Source: Bacillus salipaludis
GTDB lineage: Bacteria > Bacillota > Bacilli > Bacillales_B > DSM-18226
Direction: 5' to 3'
NCBI RefSeq assembly: GCF_004358205.1
Contig: NZ_SMYO01000010.1
Span: 1-64,000 of the forward strand
DNA: 64,000 nucleotides
Positions 35,850 through 44,887 of the stretch are shown here, in pieces (position 1 is the stretch's first letter; the number at the start of each line of letters is the position of its first letter). The notes under the pieces are model-generated. The model made no database searches. It was not told where the DNA came from and saw nothing but the letters and a program-made list of their open reading frames with translations. Position numbers and translations under genes: made by a program.

Positions 35850-37304
35850 TTATCTTTTAACGGCAACCTTAAAACAAACAACTTTTGGTTCTGTCATTTC
35901 TTGAAGTGCAAATTTAATTCCTTCACGACCTATACCAGATCCTTTTACACCCCCAAAAGGCATCGCATCTATTCGATAATCGGAGCTGTCATTTACAATA
36001 ACCCCGCCTACATCCAGCTTACGTACAGCCCCCAAAGCATAATCTAAATTTTGAGTGAAAATACCTGCTTGTAAGCCGAAAGCCACGTTGTTAGATTGAA
36101 AAATAGCTGTATCAAGATCAGGAACACTATAAAGGGTAACAACTGGTCCGAACACTTCTTCCGTTGCCAGCTTGCAATCAGTTGGTACATTCTCTAGAAC
36201 AGTTGGATAATAAAAAGATCCCTTTCGTTTGCCGCCACAAAGCAATTTTGCTCCACTTTCAACGGCTTCATTAACCCAACTCTCCACCCGCTTTGCTTCC
36301 TTTTCTGATATCATTGGCCCCATATCGGTTTCCTCTGAAAATTTATTACCCACTCGATATTTTAGAGTACGAGCAAGGAACCTTCCGACAAAGTTTTGAT
36401 AAATCCCTTCTTGAACATAGACTCTTTGCACTCCGAGGCAATTTTGACCTGCAGCCCAAAAGGCTCCGGAAACAGTTGATTCAACGGCTTCTTCTAAATC
36501 AGCGTCTTCCAGAACGATAACCGGTGAGTTCGATCCTAACTCCATACTGAACTTTTTCATGCCCGCCTTTTGCATAATCTCTTGGCCAGTGGAAAGTCCC
36601 CCTGTAAAAGATATCATTCTTATCGCTGGATGGGTAATCAGGCTTTCTCCCATATCACTTGGATAGCCAGTAATGACGGATAAAACTTTAGGAGGCAAAC
36701 CTGCTTTTTCAAATGCTTCTGCCAATAATAGAGCACTTAATGGTGTAGCTGGTGCTGGTTTAACGATGATCGCATTTCCAGCAGCAATAGCTGGCCCCAC
36801 TTTATGTGCAACAAGGTTTAATGGATCGTTAAAAGGCGTGATCGCCAAAATGATTCCAATAGGAAAACGATAATAATATCCCATGCGATCTTCACTTCCC
36901 GGCATTTGGTCAAATAAAATCGTTTCTCCATTTATTCTCCTTGCCTCTTCAGCACTAATACGAAGAGTCTCAATACAGCGCAATACTTCTTTCCTTGCCT
37001 CTTTAATTGTTTTACTTCCCTCACATGCAATGGTGGCTGCGAACTTTTCTTTATGCTCATAAATCCAGTCAGCAGCACGATTTAAAATGGTGATTTTTTC
37101 GTGCGTCGACATGTCAGCAGCAATTTTTGCTCCCTTTTTTGCCTCCCCTATAGTATGAAGTACATCTTCCTCATTAGCGGCAGGGACAGTTGCGATTAAT
37201 CGATTATCTTGGGGGTCGAAGACTTTAATGCTTTTGGATCGGGATACCCACTTTCCAGCCAGAAACATCTTATTTTCTTTTGTCTGTGTCTCTATATATG
37301 TCAT
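35850..37304 (-). CDS. aldehyde dehydrogenase (NAD(P)+)
   Basis: A 484-residue ALDH with catalytic Cys289 (GQNCLG), general base Glu255 (MELGSNSP) and Asn159 (ITPFND). In the FxxP region ND replaces the more usual NFP, which is seen in ALDHs acting on small polar aldehydes. It lies between a permease and a homoserine dehydrogenase. Oxidation of aspartate-4-semialdehyde, or another product of homoserine breakdown, is the context-based guess. GAGGTGG precedes the ATG. Confidence 0.87.
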   Translation of the reverse strand: MTYIETQTKENKMFLAGKWVSRSKSIKVFDPQDNRLIATVPAANEEDVLHTIGEAKKGAKIAADMSTHEKITILNRAADWIYEHKEKFAATIACEGSKTIKEARKEVLRCIETLRISAEEARRINGETILFDQMPGSEDRMGYYYRFPIGIILAITPFNDPLNLVAHKVGPAIAAGNAIIVKPAPATPLSALLLAEAFEKAGLPPKVLSVITGYPSDMGESLITHPAIRMISFTGGLSTGQEIMQKAGMKKFSMELGSNSPVIVLEDADLEEAVESTVSGAFWAAGQNCLGVQRVYVQEGIYQNFVGRFLARTLKYRVGNKFSEETDMGPMISEKEAKRVESWVNEAVESGAKLLCGGKRKGSFYYPTVLENVPTDCKLATEEVFGPVVTLYSVPDLDTAIFQSNNVAFGLQAGIFTQNLDYALGAVRKLDVGGVIVNDSSDYRIDAMPFGGVKGSGIGREGIKFALQEMTEPKVVCFKVAVKR

Positions 37305-37360
37305 TGTGTAACCACCTCATATAACTAATTTTTCATTTTGTAAATTAATAGTGTAAAAGA

Positions 37361-38401
37361 TTACAATTGACCGCGGCTAATATTAATTAAATCAATAAGA
37401 ATCGAGAATCCGGTTTCCTTTCGGCCGGCTCCGGCACCAATAAGCGTGATTGGACCGGCTAAATCGCAATCATATGTAATGGCATTTTGTGCACCTGAGA
37501 CTCCAGCTAAAGGATCTGTAATCGGTATCGCTTCGGGACCCACCTTTGCGATGACTTTATCACCATCTTTTATACATTTAGCAATAAGTTTCCACTTTTT
37601 ACCCTCAGATTTTGCCCATTGGATATCTTGTAGTGTAAGATGACTAATTCCTTCACATTCTACTTCTTTTCGTTTCATCGGAACGTTCATGACAATATTA
37701 GCTAGAATAGTAGCTTTATATTGGGCATCATACCCCTCGACATCACTTGTAGGATCTGCCTCTGCATAGCCAAGAGTTTGTGCCTCAGCCAATGCTGCCT
37801 CATAACTCAAGCCTTCTTCCATTTTGGTTAAAATATAATTGGTCGTTCCATTTAAAATCCCACGTATTTCTGTAATATTATTTCCTGCCAATGCCACGAG
37901 GGGCATTCTCAATGCAGGTGTTCCGCTCATAACGGTTCCTTCAAAGCCCCATCGAACATGATTCTTTCTGGCTAACCCAATCAGCTCTTGGTAAGCTAAA
38001 GAAACTGGACCTTTATTGCTCATTACTACATTCTTTCTACTTTCAAATGCTGCCTTACAATGATTGATGGCAGGTTGGCCTGTTTTTACATCTGTAAAAG
38101 TAATTTCTACAACGGTGTCAGCATTACTTTCACGAATGGTCTGAAAACTATCCCATCCTCTTACCAAACCAGGGCTTTCCGGATAGCAATCAAGTTTCCC
38201 AGTTTCCTTTACAGCTTGCAATGCTTTAGCAATATCTAAGCCTTCTGGATGATAAAGAGATCCCTTAACAAAATCGGAAATCGCAACAATTTTGGCATCA
38301 AAGCCAAGTCCGCTGCGTAACAATTCACCTTTTTCTTCTAAAATTTCTGCAAATCCTTGACCAACTACACCAAAACCAAGCAACGCAATTTTATGTGTCA
38401 T
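37361..38401 (-). CDS. homoserine dehydrogenase, short ACT-less form
   Basis: A 346-residue homoserine dehydrogenase with NAD(P) site GFGVVGQG (8-15), NGTTNYILTKM and AEADPTSDVEGYDAQYK. It stops right after the catalytic domain, so it lacks the ACT regulatory domain, unlike the 411-residue Hom at 29045. Lack of feedback control and its place among permease, ALDH and CGS-like genes suggest a catabolic (homoserine-oxidising) role. Start 38401 has GAGG at 8 bases; the frame extends 18 bases upstream. Confidence 0.88.
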   Translation of the reverse strand: MTHKIALLGFGVVGQGFAEILEEKGELLRSGLGFDAKIVAISDFVKGSLYHPEGLDIAKALQAVKETGKLDCYPESPGLVRGWDSFQTIRESNADTVVEITFTDVKTGQPAINHCKAAFESRKNVVMSNKGPVSLAYQELIGLARKNHVRWGFEGTVMSGTPALRMPLVALAGNNITEIRGILNGTTNYILTKMEEGLSYEAALAEAQTLGYAEADPTSDVEGYDAQYKATILANIVMNVPMKRKEVECEGISHLTLQDIQWAKSEGKKWKLIAKCIKDGDKVIAKVGPEAIPITDPLAGVSGAQNAITYDCDLAGPITLIGAGAGRKETGFSILIDLINISRGQL

Positions 38402-38429
38402 ACTCAATACCTCTTCCATTGTTATATTT

Positions 38430-39650
38430 TCACTTGCTGCTATTAACAGGCAATTGCGATTCTAAAAGGGAAAAAGCTTGTTCTAAATCCGAAATAAGAT
38501 CTTCTGTATCTTCAATCCCTACGGAGATACGAACCAAACCTTCTGGAATACCAAGAGCTTTCCGTTCTTCAAGAGTACATTCAACATGGCTAGTGGTTCT
38601 TGCCGGTCCGTATATTGTTTCGACAGCTCCAAGATTTCCAGCTTTGTTTGCATACTGTAATTTTGGCAATAAAATTTTTATCGCCTCCATTTCATCTTTC
38701 AATACAAAACTTAAAATTCCGCCAAATCCCTTCATCTGTTTCTTTGCAATATGGTGATGTGGGTGTGTTTCTAATCCAGGATAATAAACTGCTTCCACAA
38801 GCTTTTGCTTTTGCAAATACTTTGCAATCTCCATTGCACTCTTTTCTTGTTGTCTGACACGAAGTTTTAACGTTTTCATCCCTCTTAAAATCAGATAAGC
38901 TGACCATGGATCCATGGTTGCTCCATTAATTTCGCGATAGTGATATACTCTTTTCATCAGTTCTTTGGAGCCGCACACCACACCCCCTAACGCATCGGCA
39001 TGCCCGCTTAAAAATTTAGTGGCACTATGGATGACGATATCAACTTCTAATTGAATTGGATTTTGATTAATAGGAGTAGCAAAAGTATTGTCTATTATCA
39101 CCAATGCCCCCATCGATTTTGCAGCTCTCACCATTCTTTCAATATCCGTAATTTTCATGGTAGGGTTGGTAGGAGATTCCAAATATAAAACCTTACATCC
39201 TTTGGCCACTTCTGCTTCAATTTCTTCATGATTTCCAGTGTTACATAACGTTACATCTACATCGATATTCGGCAAGAATTCAGTAAAGATTTTATTGGTC
39301 CCTCCATATGTATCTTTCACGGATATTACCCGGTCGCCTGGTCTTAAAAAGGTATATAAAGTACTGCTAATAGCAGCCATTCCCGATGAGAAAGCAATCG
39401 CTTCCTCTGCCCCCTCAAGAATTCGTACCTTTTCTTCAAAAGCTTGTACAGTTGGATTTGTCATTCGATTGTAAATATGTCCAGGTTTATTTCCGATAGC
39501 AACTTCTTGCCACTCATCCACGTCATCGTAATTGTAGGCTACACTAAGCACCACCGGTACTTGGGTTGCATTGTAAGCAAGAGATTCCTTTTCTCCTGCC
39601 CATACAGCTTTTGTACCGTCTTGTATATCTTTAAAGTTTCTTTTGCTCAT
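38430..39650 (-). CDS. cystathionine gamma-synthase family PLP enzyme
   Basis: A 406-residue Cys/Met-metabolism PLP enzyme. PLP lysine is Lys212 (SATKFLSGHAD), Asp187 binds the pyridine nitrogen, and DTYGGTNK (113-120) replaces the YGCT of methionine gamma-lyases. It is therefore nearer to cystathionine synthase/lyase types. First gene of the operon divergent from GntR. Possible reactions are gamma-elimination or gamma-replacement on homoserine derivatives or methionine. The RBS GAGAGGTGG sets the start at 39650. Confidence 0.87.
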   Translation of the reverse strand: MSKRNFKDIQDGTKAVWAGEKESLAYNATQVPVVLSVAYNYDDVDEWQEVAIGNKPGHIYNRMTNPTVQAFEEKVRILEGAEEAIAFSSGMAAISSTLYTFLRPGDRVISVKDTYGGTNKIFTEFLPNIDVDVTLCNTGNHEEIEAEVAKGCKVLYLESPTNPTMKITDIERMVRAAKSMGALVIIDNTFATPINQNPIQLEVDIVIHSATKFLSGHADALGGVVCGSKELMKRVYHYREINGATMDPWSAYLILRGMKTLKLRVRQQEKSAMEIAKYLQKQKLVEAVYYPGLETHPHHHIAKKQMKGFGGILSFVLKDEMEAIKILLPKLQYANKAGNLGAVETIYGPARTTSHVECTLEERKALGIPEGLVRISVGIEDTEDLISDLEQAFSLLESQLPVNSSK

Positions 39651-39806
39651 GTTTCTACCACCTCTCATTTTTTATAAAACTAAAAATATGTACTTTTGAA
39701 TCCCAACTAAATTTCGTTTAAAAAAGTACCCCCTTTATGCTAAATTTTGTACTTCTTTTTTTAATGCAGTGCGTTCTTTGGACACCTTCTAATTAAGACA
39801 CTTTAA

Positions 39807-39835
39807 ATTATACAATATATTGCGTAATGTATAAT
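39807..39835. promoter_or_regulatory. candidate operator in the CGS/GntR divergent region
   Basis: ATTATAC (39807-39813) and GTATAAT (39829-39835) form an inverted repeat with an inner near-palindrome ACAATATATTG. It lies midway in the region between the divergent operon and the GntR gene (39651-40172), which otherwise holds only AT-rich sequence. Binding by the GntR protein is inference. Confidence 0.4.
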
Positions 39836-40172
39836 ACGCTGAATTATCTGAAAATTGTCCATGTAAAAATTATATAATGGACCTTTTGTATTTTCAATGT
39901 TAAATTTTAAAAAAATATTTTAAAATTTAACTGTCTTGTTTTAATAATTAAGATATATTTGTATTAACCGGTCTTAAAAAACCACCGCTTCGTTTCTTCT
40001 GCTATTCTTTTAACTTTCCTCAAATAGGAATCTACTTTAAAACATAATAGACTTGAAGATAATAGATTTAAAAGAATAATGAGTTACTTTGGGGACGATA
40101 TTGAAGGATTTGGATGCTCATGCTAATATAAAAAACAAGAATTTCCACTTTTTTTACTTAGGGGGAATAACT

Positions 40173-40817
40173 ATCAAAAAGAGGTACCGATCACTAAAAG
40201 ACCATGTATATGATTATATCGCCGCAGAAATTCAGAATGGAACATTACTTCCCAAACAAAAAATAAATGAAATAGCACTAAGCGAGAAATTAGAAGTAAG
40301 CAGAACCCCTGTGAGGGAAGCCTTAATCCAACTAGCTTCTGAAAATTTACTAGAGTTCTTTCCCCGAAGAGGATTTATCGTTAAGGAAATTGACACAAAG
40401 AAAAAGCTAGATGTTTTTAGTGTTGTTGGTGTACTAGATGCCTTTGCAGCAACTTTAGCTCTGGAGAATTTGACCGAAGATGATATGGAACTAATGGAAG
40501 AGTTGGTTAGGAAAATCGACCTTTCCATTTCTCAGAAAAATTATTCAGATTATCAAAAATACCAAAACCAATTCCATAAAGTATACATTGAGAAGTGTTG
40601 CAACCCTACATTAATTGAGCTTCTTGATTCTTTACAGAATAGTTTTGTCAGGCAGATTTATTTAAGTAAAGATGAAGAGAAACTCTTTACAGCATTAGAA
40701 CAAATGAATGAACAGCATAGACAAATTATTGATTACTTTAAGAATAAAGACAAAGAAAACTTGGAGCACCTGATTAAGAATGAACATTGGAAAATAACTC
40801 ATATCGATATGATATAA
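40173..40817 (+). CDS. GntR/FCD transcriptional regulator
   Basis: A GntR-family regulator: N-terminal winged helix (SLKDHVYDYIAAEIQNG, LSEKLEVSRTPVREALIQLA, RGFIV) and a C-terminal FCD ligand domain. It is the likely regulator of the divergent CGS-HSD-ALDH-permease operon. The start is unusual. A strong SD (GGGGG, 40161-40165) is 7 bases before ATC (40173), where family members begin with Met. The nearest in-frame canonical starts are TTG codons at 40089, 40101 and 40110, with weak or no SD. The protein is 214 residues from ATC or 242 from TTG 40089. Confidence 0.85.
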   Translation: MKKRYRSLKDHVYDYIAAEIQNGTLLPKQKINEIALSEKLEVSRTPVREALIQLASENLLEFFPRRGFIVKEIDTKKKLDVFSVVGVLDAFAATLALENLTEDDMELMEELVRKIDLSISQKNYSDYQKYQNQFHKVYIEKCCNPTLIELLDSLQNSFVRQIYLSKDEEKLFTALEQMNEQHRQIIDYFKNKDKENLEHLIKNEHWKITHIDMI

Positions 40818-41148
40818 AATATGGGGCCGGTTAAATGATTTACTAGAAAAGTAATTTAAGTCAAATGATTTTCCTGGGTAAATTTCGATTCCCGTAAAGA
40901 CATCGAAATGGCGCTCTTATCAGCGCCCCCAGCCTTCTTCCACAATATGAAACACCTGCTTTATGCTCCATTTCAAAAAAATCCCCCCAAGAAAAAACAG
41001 CGATTAGCATATGCCATCGCTGATCTAAATTACTAATTAACCTGTAACATTTGAATAAATCCTTTTCCACATTTCAGTAATAAATACATAACAAAGACCG
41101 GCAGCCCCTGGCTGCCGGCTTGCTATCACTATTCTGTTCTCAAATCGA
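40818..41148. other. intergenic region between gntR and argH, with argH terminator
   Basis: This 330-bp gap between convergent genes holds one clear element: a stem GCCGGCAGCC / GGCTGCCGG (about 41096-41118) with a T-rich tail on the minus strand, which should terminate the argGH transcript. A 69-codon open frame within it has no SD and no recognisable protein character. Confidence 0.75.
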
Positions 41149-42525
41149 TTATTTCTGCAGTTTTCCTTCAGCAAGCTTAATTTGTCCTAGAACTTGCTCA
41201 GGTGCAGTACCGCCAAAGCTGTTACGAACCGCCACCACATGCTCAGGTGCTAAGACTGTATAAATATCATCTTCAAATAACGGGCTGAATTCTTGATATT
41301 CTTCCATCGTTAAATCAAGCAAAAACTTTCCTTGTTGAATGGCATATAATACAGTCTTCCCAATCACCTCATGCGCCTCACGGAACGGCAAACCTTTACG
41401 CACTAAATAATCGGCAATATCGGTAGCATTGGAAAAATCGTTATTAATGGCCTTGCGCATGACATCCTTATTGACGGTCATCGTTTCAATCATAGGAGCT
41501 AATAATTTTAGTGAACCTTCAAGGGTTTCAACCGTATCAAACATACCCTCTTTGTCTTCTTGAAGATCCTTATTGTAAGCAAGCGGCAAGCCTTTTAAAA
41601 CGGTTAACAGCCCAATTAAATTCCCATACGTACGTCCGGTTTTTCCTCTTAGTAACTCTGGTACATCCGGGTTTTTCTTTTGCGGCATGATGCTTGAGCC
41701 TGTACAGAATGAATCGTCGAGTTCAACAAATTGAAACTCTTGGCTTGACCAAATCACAAGCTCTTCAGAAAAACGCGAGATATGTGTCATAATAATAGAA
41801 CCGATTGATAAAAACTCCAGGATAAAATCGCGGTCGCTGACAGCATCCATACTGTTTGGATAGATGGTTTCGAACCCTAATAGATCCGCCACTTTTTCTC
41901 GGTCAATCGGGAAGGTTGTTCCAGCCAAAGCTCCTGAACCAAGAGGCAGCCAATTGATTCTTTTTAAACTATCAATCAATCTTTCTTTGTCGCGCTCAAA
42001 CATCCAAAAATAAGCCATTAAATGATGCGCAAACGATACAGGCTGAGCACGCTGCAGATGTGTGTATCCAGGAATTAATGTTTCTACATGCACTTTCGCC
42101 TGCTCAACTAAGGCTTGTTGAACATTTTCAACTAACGTAATCAATTCAGTTGTTTTTGTTCGTAAATAAAGATGCATATCTGTAGCTACTTGGTCATTAC
42201 GGCTCCGCCCTGTGTGCAGCTTTCCGCCAACAGGTCCGATTTTTTCAATTAATAGTTTCTCGATATTCATATGAATATCTTCATCTTCTACTAAAAATTC
42301 AACTTCCCCATTTTCAACCATTTGTTTAATGGAAAGAAGCCCCTGTTTAATTGTTTCCGCATCTTCTACCGGAATAATGCCGCACTCCCCGAGCATTTGC
42401 ACATGTGCCATACTCCCTGCAATATCCTCTAATGCTAATTTTTGATCAAATGGAATAGAGGCTGTGAATTCCTCAACGAGCTTATTTGTTTCCTTTGTAA
42501 AACGGCCGCCCCAAAGCTTAGACAT
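41149..42525 (-). CDS. argH: argininosuccinate lyase
   Basis: A 458-residue fumarase/aspartase-superfamily enzyme with the signature [11 protein letters not shown] in the flexible loop and [13 protein letters not shown] (residues about 87-99). It cleaves argininosuccinate to arginine and fumarate, the last step of arginine synthesis. It lies 96 bp downstream of argG; a palindrome sits between. GGGGGAG precedes the ATG. Confidence 0.96.
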   Translation of the reverse strand: MSKLWGGRFTKETNKLVEEFTASIPFDQKLALEDIAGSMAHVQMLGECGIIPVEDAETIKQGLLSIKQMVENGEVEFLVEDEDIHMNIEKLLIEKIGPVGGKLHTGRSRNDQVATDMHLYLRTKTTELITLVENVQQALVEQAKVHVETLIPGYTHLQRAQPVSFAHHLMAYFWMFERDKERLIDSLKRINWLPLGSGALAGTTFPIDREKVADLLGFETIYPNSMDAVSDRDFILEFLSIGSIIMTHISRFSEELVIWSSQEFQFVELDDSFCTGSSIMPQKKNPDVPELLRGKTGRTYGNLIGLLTVLKGLPLAYNKDLQEDKEGMFDTVETLEGSLKLLAPMIETMTVNKDVMRKAINNDFSNATDIADYLVRKGLPFREAHEVIGKTVLYAIQQGKFLLDLTMEEYQEFSPLFEDDIYTVLAPEHVVAVRNSFGGTAPEQVLGQIKLAEGKLQK

Positions 42526-42555
42526 TGCTGCTCCCCCTTAAATATGAACAAGATT

Positions 42556-42578
42556 GCCCCCGAAATATTTCGAGGGCT
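42556..42578. repeat. palindrome between argG and argH
   Basis: GCCCTCGAAATATTTCGGGGGC (minus strand) is an almost perfect palindrome, CCCYCGAAATATTTCGRGGG. No T tract follows, so full termination is unlikely. It may protect or process the argGH mRNA or cause partial termination (inference). Confidence 0.55.
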
Positions 42579-42621
42579 TCAAATGATTATTTGAAAAAAC
42601 GTATTTCAGCAGACTAAAAAA

Positions 42622-43833
42622 TTATTTTACTACTGTGTCCTTTTGGTTAACCTCAGAGTACACCTTTGTTGGAAGACCCCAAAGTTTGATAAAACCAACC
42701 GCTGCATTATGATCAAATGCATCGCCTTTTGCATAAGTTGCCAATTCTTCATTGTAAAGGCTGTGCACAGACTTACGGCCGACAACCATATGATTGCCTT
42801 TATGAAGCTTAACGCGGATAGTACCAGAAACTACTTTTTGCGTTTCATCAATAAATGCATCAAGAGCACCTTTAAGTGGTGAATACCAAAGACCTTCATA
42901 AACAATTTTTGCCATGTGCTGGTCAACCTGTGTTTTAAATTGGGTTACTTCACGAGGCAAGGTTAAAAATTCTAATTCTTTATGTGCATTAATTAAAATT
43001 AATGCTGCCGGATTTTCATAGACTTCTCTTGATTTAATTCCTACTAATCTATTTTCAATATGATCGATACGACCAATACCATGCTTGCCGCCAAGTAGAT
43101 TCAAAGCTTCAATCAATTGAACCAATGGAAGTTTTTCACCGTTTAGAGCTACAGGAACACCTTGTTCAAACTCAATTTCAATATATTCCGCTTCATCTGG
43201 CGCTAATTCAATTGGATTGGTCCAGTCATAAGCTGCTTCCGGAGCTTCCGCCCAAGGATCTTCTAAAACTCCCGCTTCACAAGCACGTCCCCAAATGTTT
43301 GCATCAATCGAGAAAGGATTATCTAAATCTACTGGAATTGGAATACCATTTTTCTCGGCATACTCAATTTCTTCATCACGGGTCATACCCCATTCACGTA
43401 CTGGAGCTACAACCTTTAAGCTTGGATTTAATGCTTGAATCGAAACCTCGAAACGGACCTGGTCATTCCCTTTACCGGTACAACCGTGTGCAACAGCTGC
43501 TGCCCCTTCTTGTTCAGCAACTTCGACCAATAATTTAGAAATGAGTGGTCTAGAAATCGCAGAAGAAAGTGGATATTTTCCTTCATATAAACAATTCGCC
43601 TTTAAAGCTGGTAAAATATATTCTTTTGCTAGCAATTCTTTGGCATCAATCATAATCGCTTTAATAGCGCCGACATTTAACGCTTTGTTTTTGATTGCCT
43701 CAAGATCTTTTCCTTCCCCTACATCAAGACCTAAAGCAATAACATCATACCCATATTTTTCTTGAATCCATTTAACTGATACTGATGTATCTAAACCGCC
43801 TGAATAGGCTAATACGATTTTTTCCTTTGCCAT
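42622..43833 (-). CDS. argG: argininosuccinate synthase
   Basis: A 403-residue ATP-pyrophosphatase enzyme with N-terminal P-loop AYSGGLDTS (residues 9-17) and [14 protein letters not shown]. It joins citrulline and aspartate. The start is set by GAGGAG 8 bases before the ATG. An ARG-box match lies immediately upstream, and argF ends 79 bp away, so arg genes form one continuous block here; in B. subtilis argGH lies elsewhere. Confidence 0.97.
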   Translation of the reverse strand: MAKEKIVLAYSGGLDTSVSVKWIQEKYGYDVIALGLDVGEGKDLEAIKNKALNVGAIKAIMIDAKELLAKEYILPALKANCLYEGKYPLSSAISRPLISKLLVEVAEQEGAAAVAHGCTGKGNDQVRFEVSIQALNPSLKVVAPVREWGMTRDEEIEYAEKNGIPIPVDLDNPFSIDANIWGRACEAGVLEDPWAEAPEAAYDWTNPIELAPDEAEYIEIEFEQGVPVALNGEKLPLVQLIEALNLLGGKHGIGRIDHIENRLVGIKSREVYENPAALILINAHKELEFLTLPREVTQFKTQVDQHMAKIVYEGLWYSPLKGALDAFIDETQKVVSGTIRVKLHKGNHMVVGRKSVHSLYNEELATYAKGDAFDHNAAVGFIKLWGLPTKVYSEVNQKDTVVK

Positions 43834-43854
43834 GACTAATCTCCTCGCACTATC

Positions 43855-43872
43855 TTTGTATTTAAATTCATT
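43855..43872 (-). promoter_or_regulatory. ARG box upstream of argG
   Basis: On the minus strand AATGAATTTAAATACAAA matches the ArgR/AhrC consensus TNTGNATWWWWATNCANA at all positions except the first. A TATAAT lies just upstream (about 43883-43888). Arginine-dependent repression of argGH is expected. Confidence 0.75.
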
Positions 43873-43912
43873 TGATAGTATTATTATACATCAATATTCA
43901 AAAAAATAAAGA

Positions 43913-44884
43913 CTATTTTTGCAAGAATTCTTTTAAAATCGCTTTTTGTGCATGAAGACGATTTTCTGCTTCATCAAAAACAACTGAATGAGGACCGTCA
44001 ATAAGATCAGCTGTAACTTCCTCCCCGCGGTGTGCCGGCAGACAGTGTAAAAAGATGAAATCACTTTTTGCATGTTTACAAAGATCTCCGTTTACCTGAA
44101 AGCCTTCGAATGCCTTTAGACGTTTTTCTGTTTCAGCTTCTTGCCCCATACTGGTCCAGACATCTGTTACCACAACATCAGCATTTTGAATGGCTTCAAC
44201 CGGATTATGAGTAATCGTGATTTGTGCCCCTGTTTCCTTGGCAATTTGCTTTGCATTCTCAACAATCGTTTGATTTGGCATATATCCTTCAGGGCTAGCA
44301 ATACTGATATCGATTCCTACCTTAAGCGCCCCTTCAAGCAAGGAATGGGCCATATTATTATACCCATCACCAATATAGCACATCTTTAAACCGGCTAACT
44401 TGCCTTTGTGTTCAAGAATCGTAAGAAGATCTGCCATCACCTGGGTTGGATGCTGTAAGTCCGTTAAGCCATTGATGACTGGAATTTCAGCATGATGGGC
44501 AAATTCCTCAATCGATTCATGGGTAAAGGTACGAATCATTAATGCATCCACATAACGGGAAAGCACTTTCGCAGTGTCTGAAATGCTTTCCCCTCTTCCC
44601 AACTGACTATCCTTCGAGCTCAAGAAAATTGCCTGTCCACCTAGCTGCATCATCCCTACTTCAAAGGAAACTCTTGTACGTGTAGAGGACTTGTCAAAAA
44701 TCATTCCTAATACCTGTCCGCTTAAGTATGGATGTGGCTTTCCTTGTTTTTGCATAGCTTTTAGTTCCACGGCGACATCTAGTAAATACAGAATTTCATC
44801 TGTAGTAAAATCCGAGAGTTGCAAAAAGTTTTTCCCTTTAAAGTTAAACTGTTTTGAATCATTTTTTTGCATTGTCTCAATCAT
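43913..44884 (-). CDS. argF: ornithine carbamoyltransferase
   Basis: A 323-residue transcarbamylase with the carbamoyl-phosphate motif SSTRTR, the HPTQ motif (LQHPTQVMADL) and the ornithine-binding HCLPAHRGEE. It makes citrulline. The start at 44884 has AGAGGTG at 6 bases and lies 3 bp after the carB stop, so the genes are translationally coupled. Order carAB-argF is as in B. subtilis. Confidence 0.97.
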   Translation of the reverse strand: MIETMQKNDSKQFNFKGKNFLQLSDFTTDEILYLLDVAVELKAMQKQGKPHPYLSGQVLGMIFDKSSTRTRVSFEVGMMQLGGQAIFLSSKDSQLGRGESISDTAKVLSRYVDALMIRTFTHESIEEFAHHAEIPVINGLTDLQHPTQVMADLLTILEHKGKLAGLKMCYIGDGYNNMAHSLLEGALKVGIDISIASPEGYMPNQTIVENAKQIAKETGAQITITHNPVEAIQNADVVVTDVWTSMGQEAETEKRLKAFEGFQVNGDLCKHAKSDFIFLHCLPAHRGEEVTADLIDGPHSVVFDEAENRLHAQKAILKEFLQK

Positions 44885-44887
44885 CGA

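Noticed and set aside
40861..41070. 69-codon minus-strand ORF before argH terminator
   Set aside because: No SD, mixed composition, no recognisable similarity, and it lies between convergent genes.
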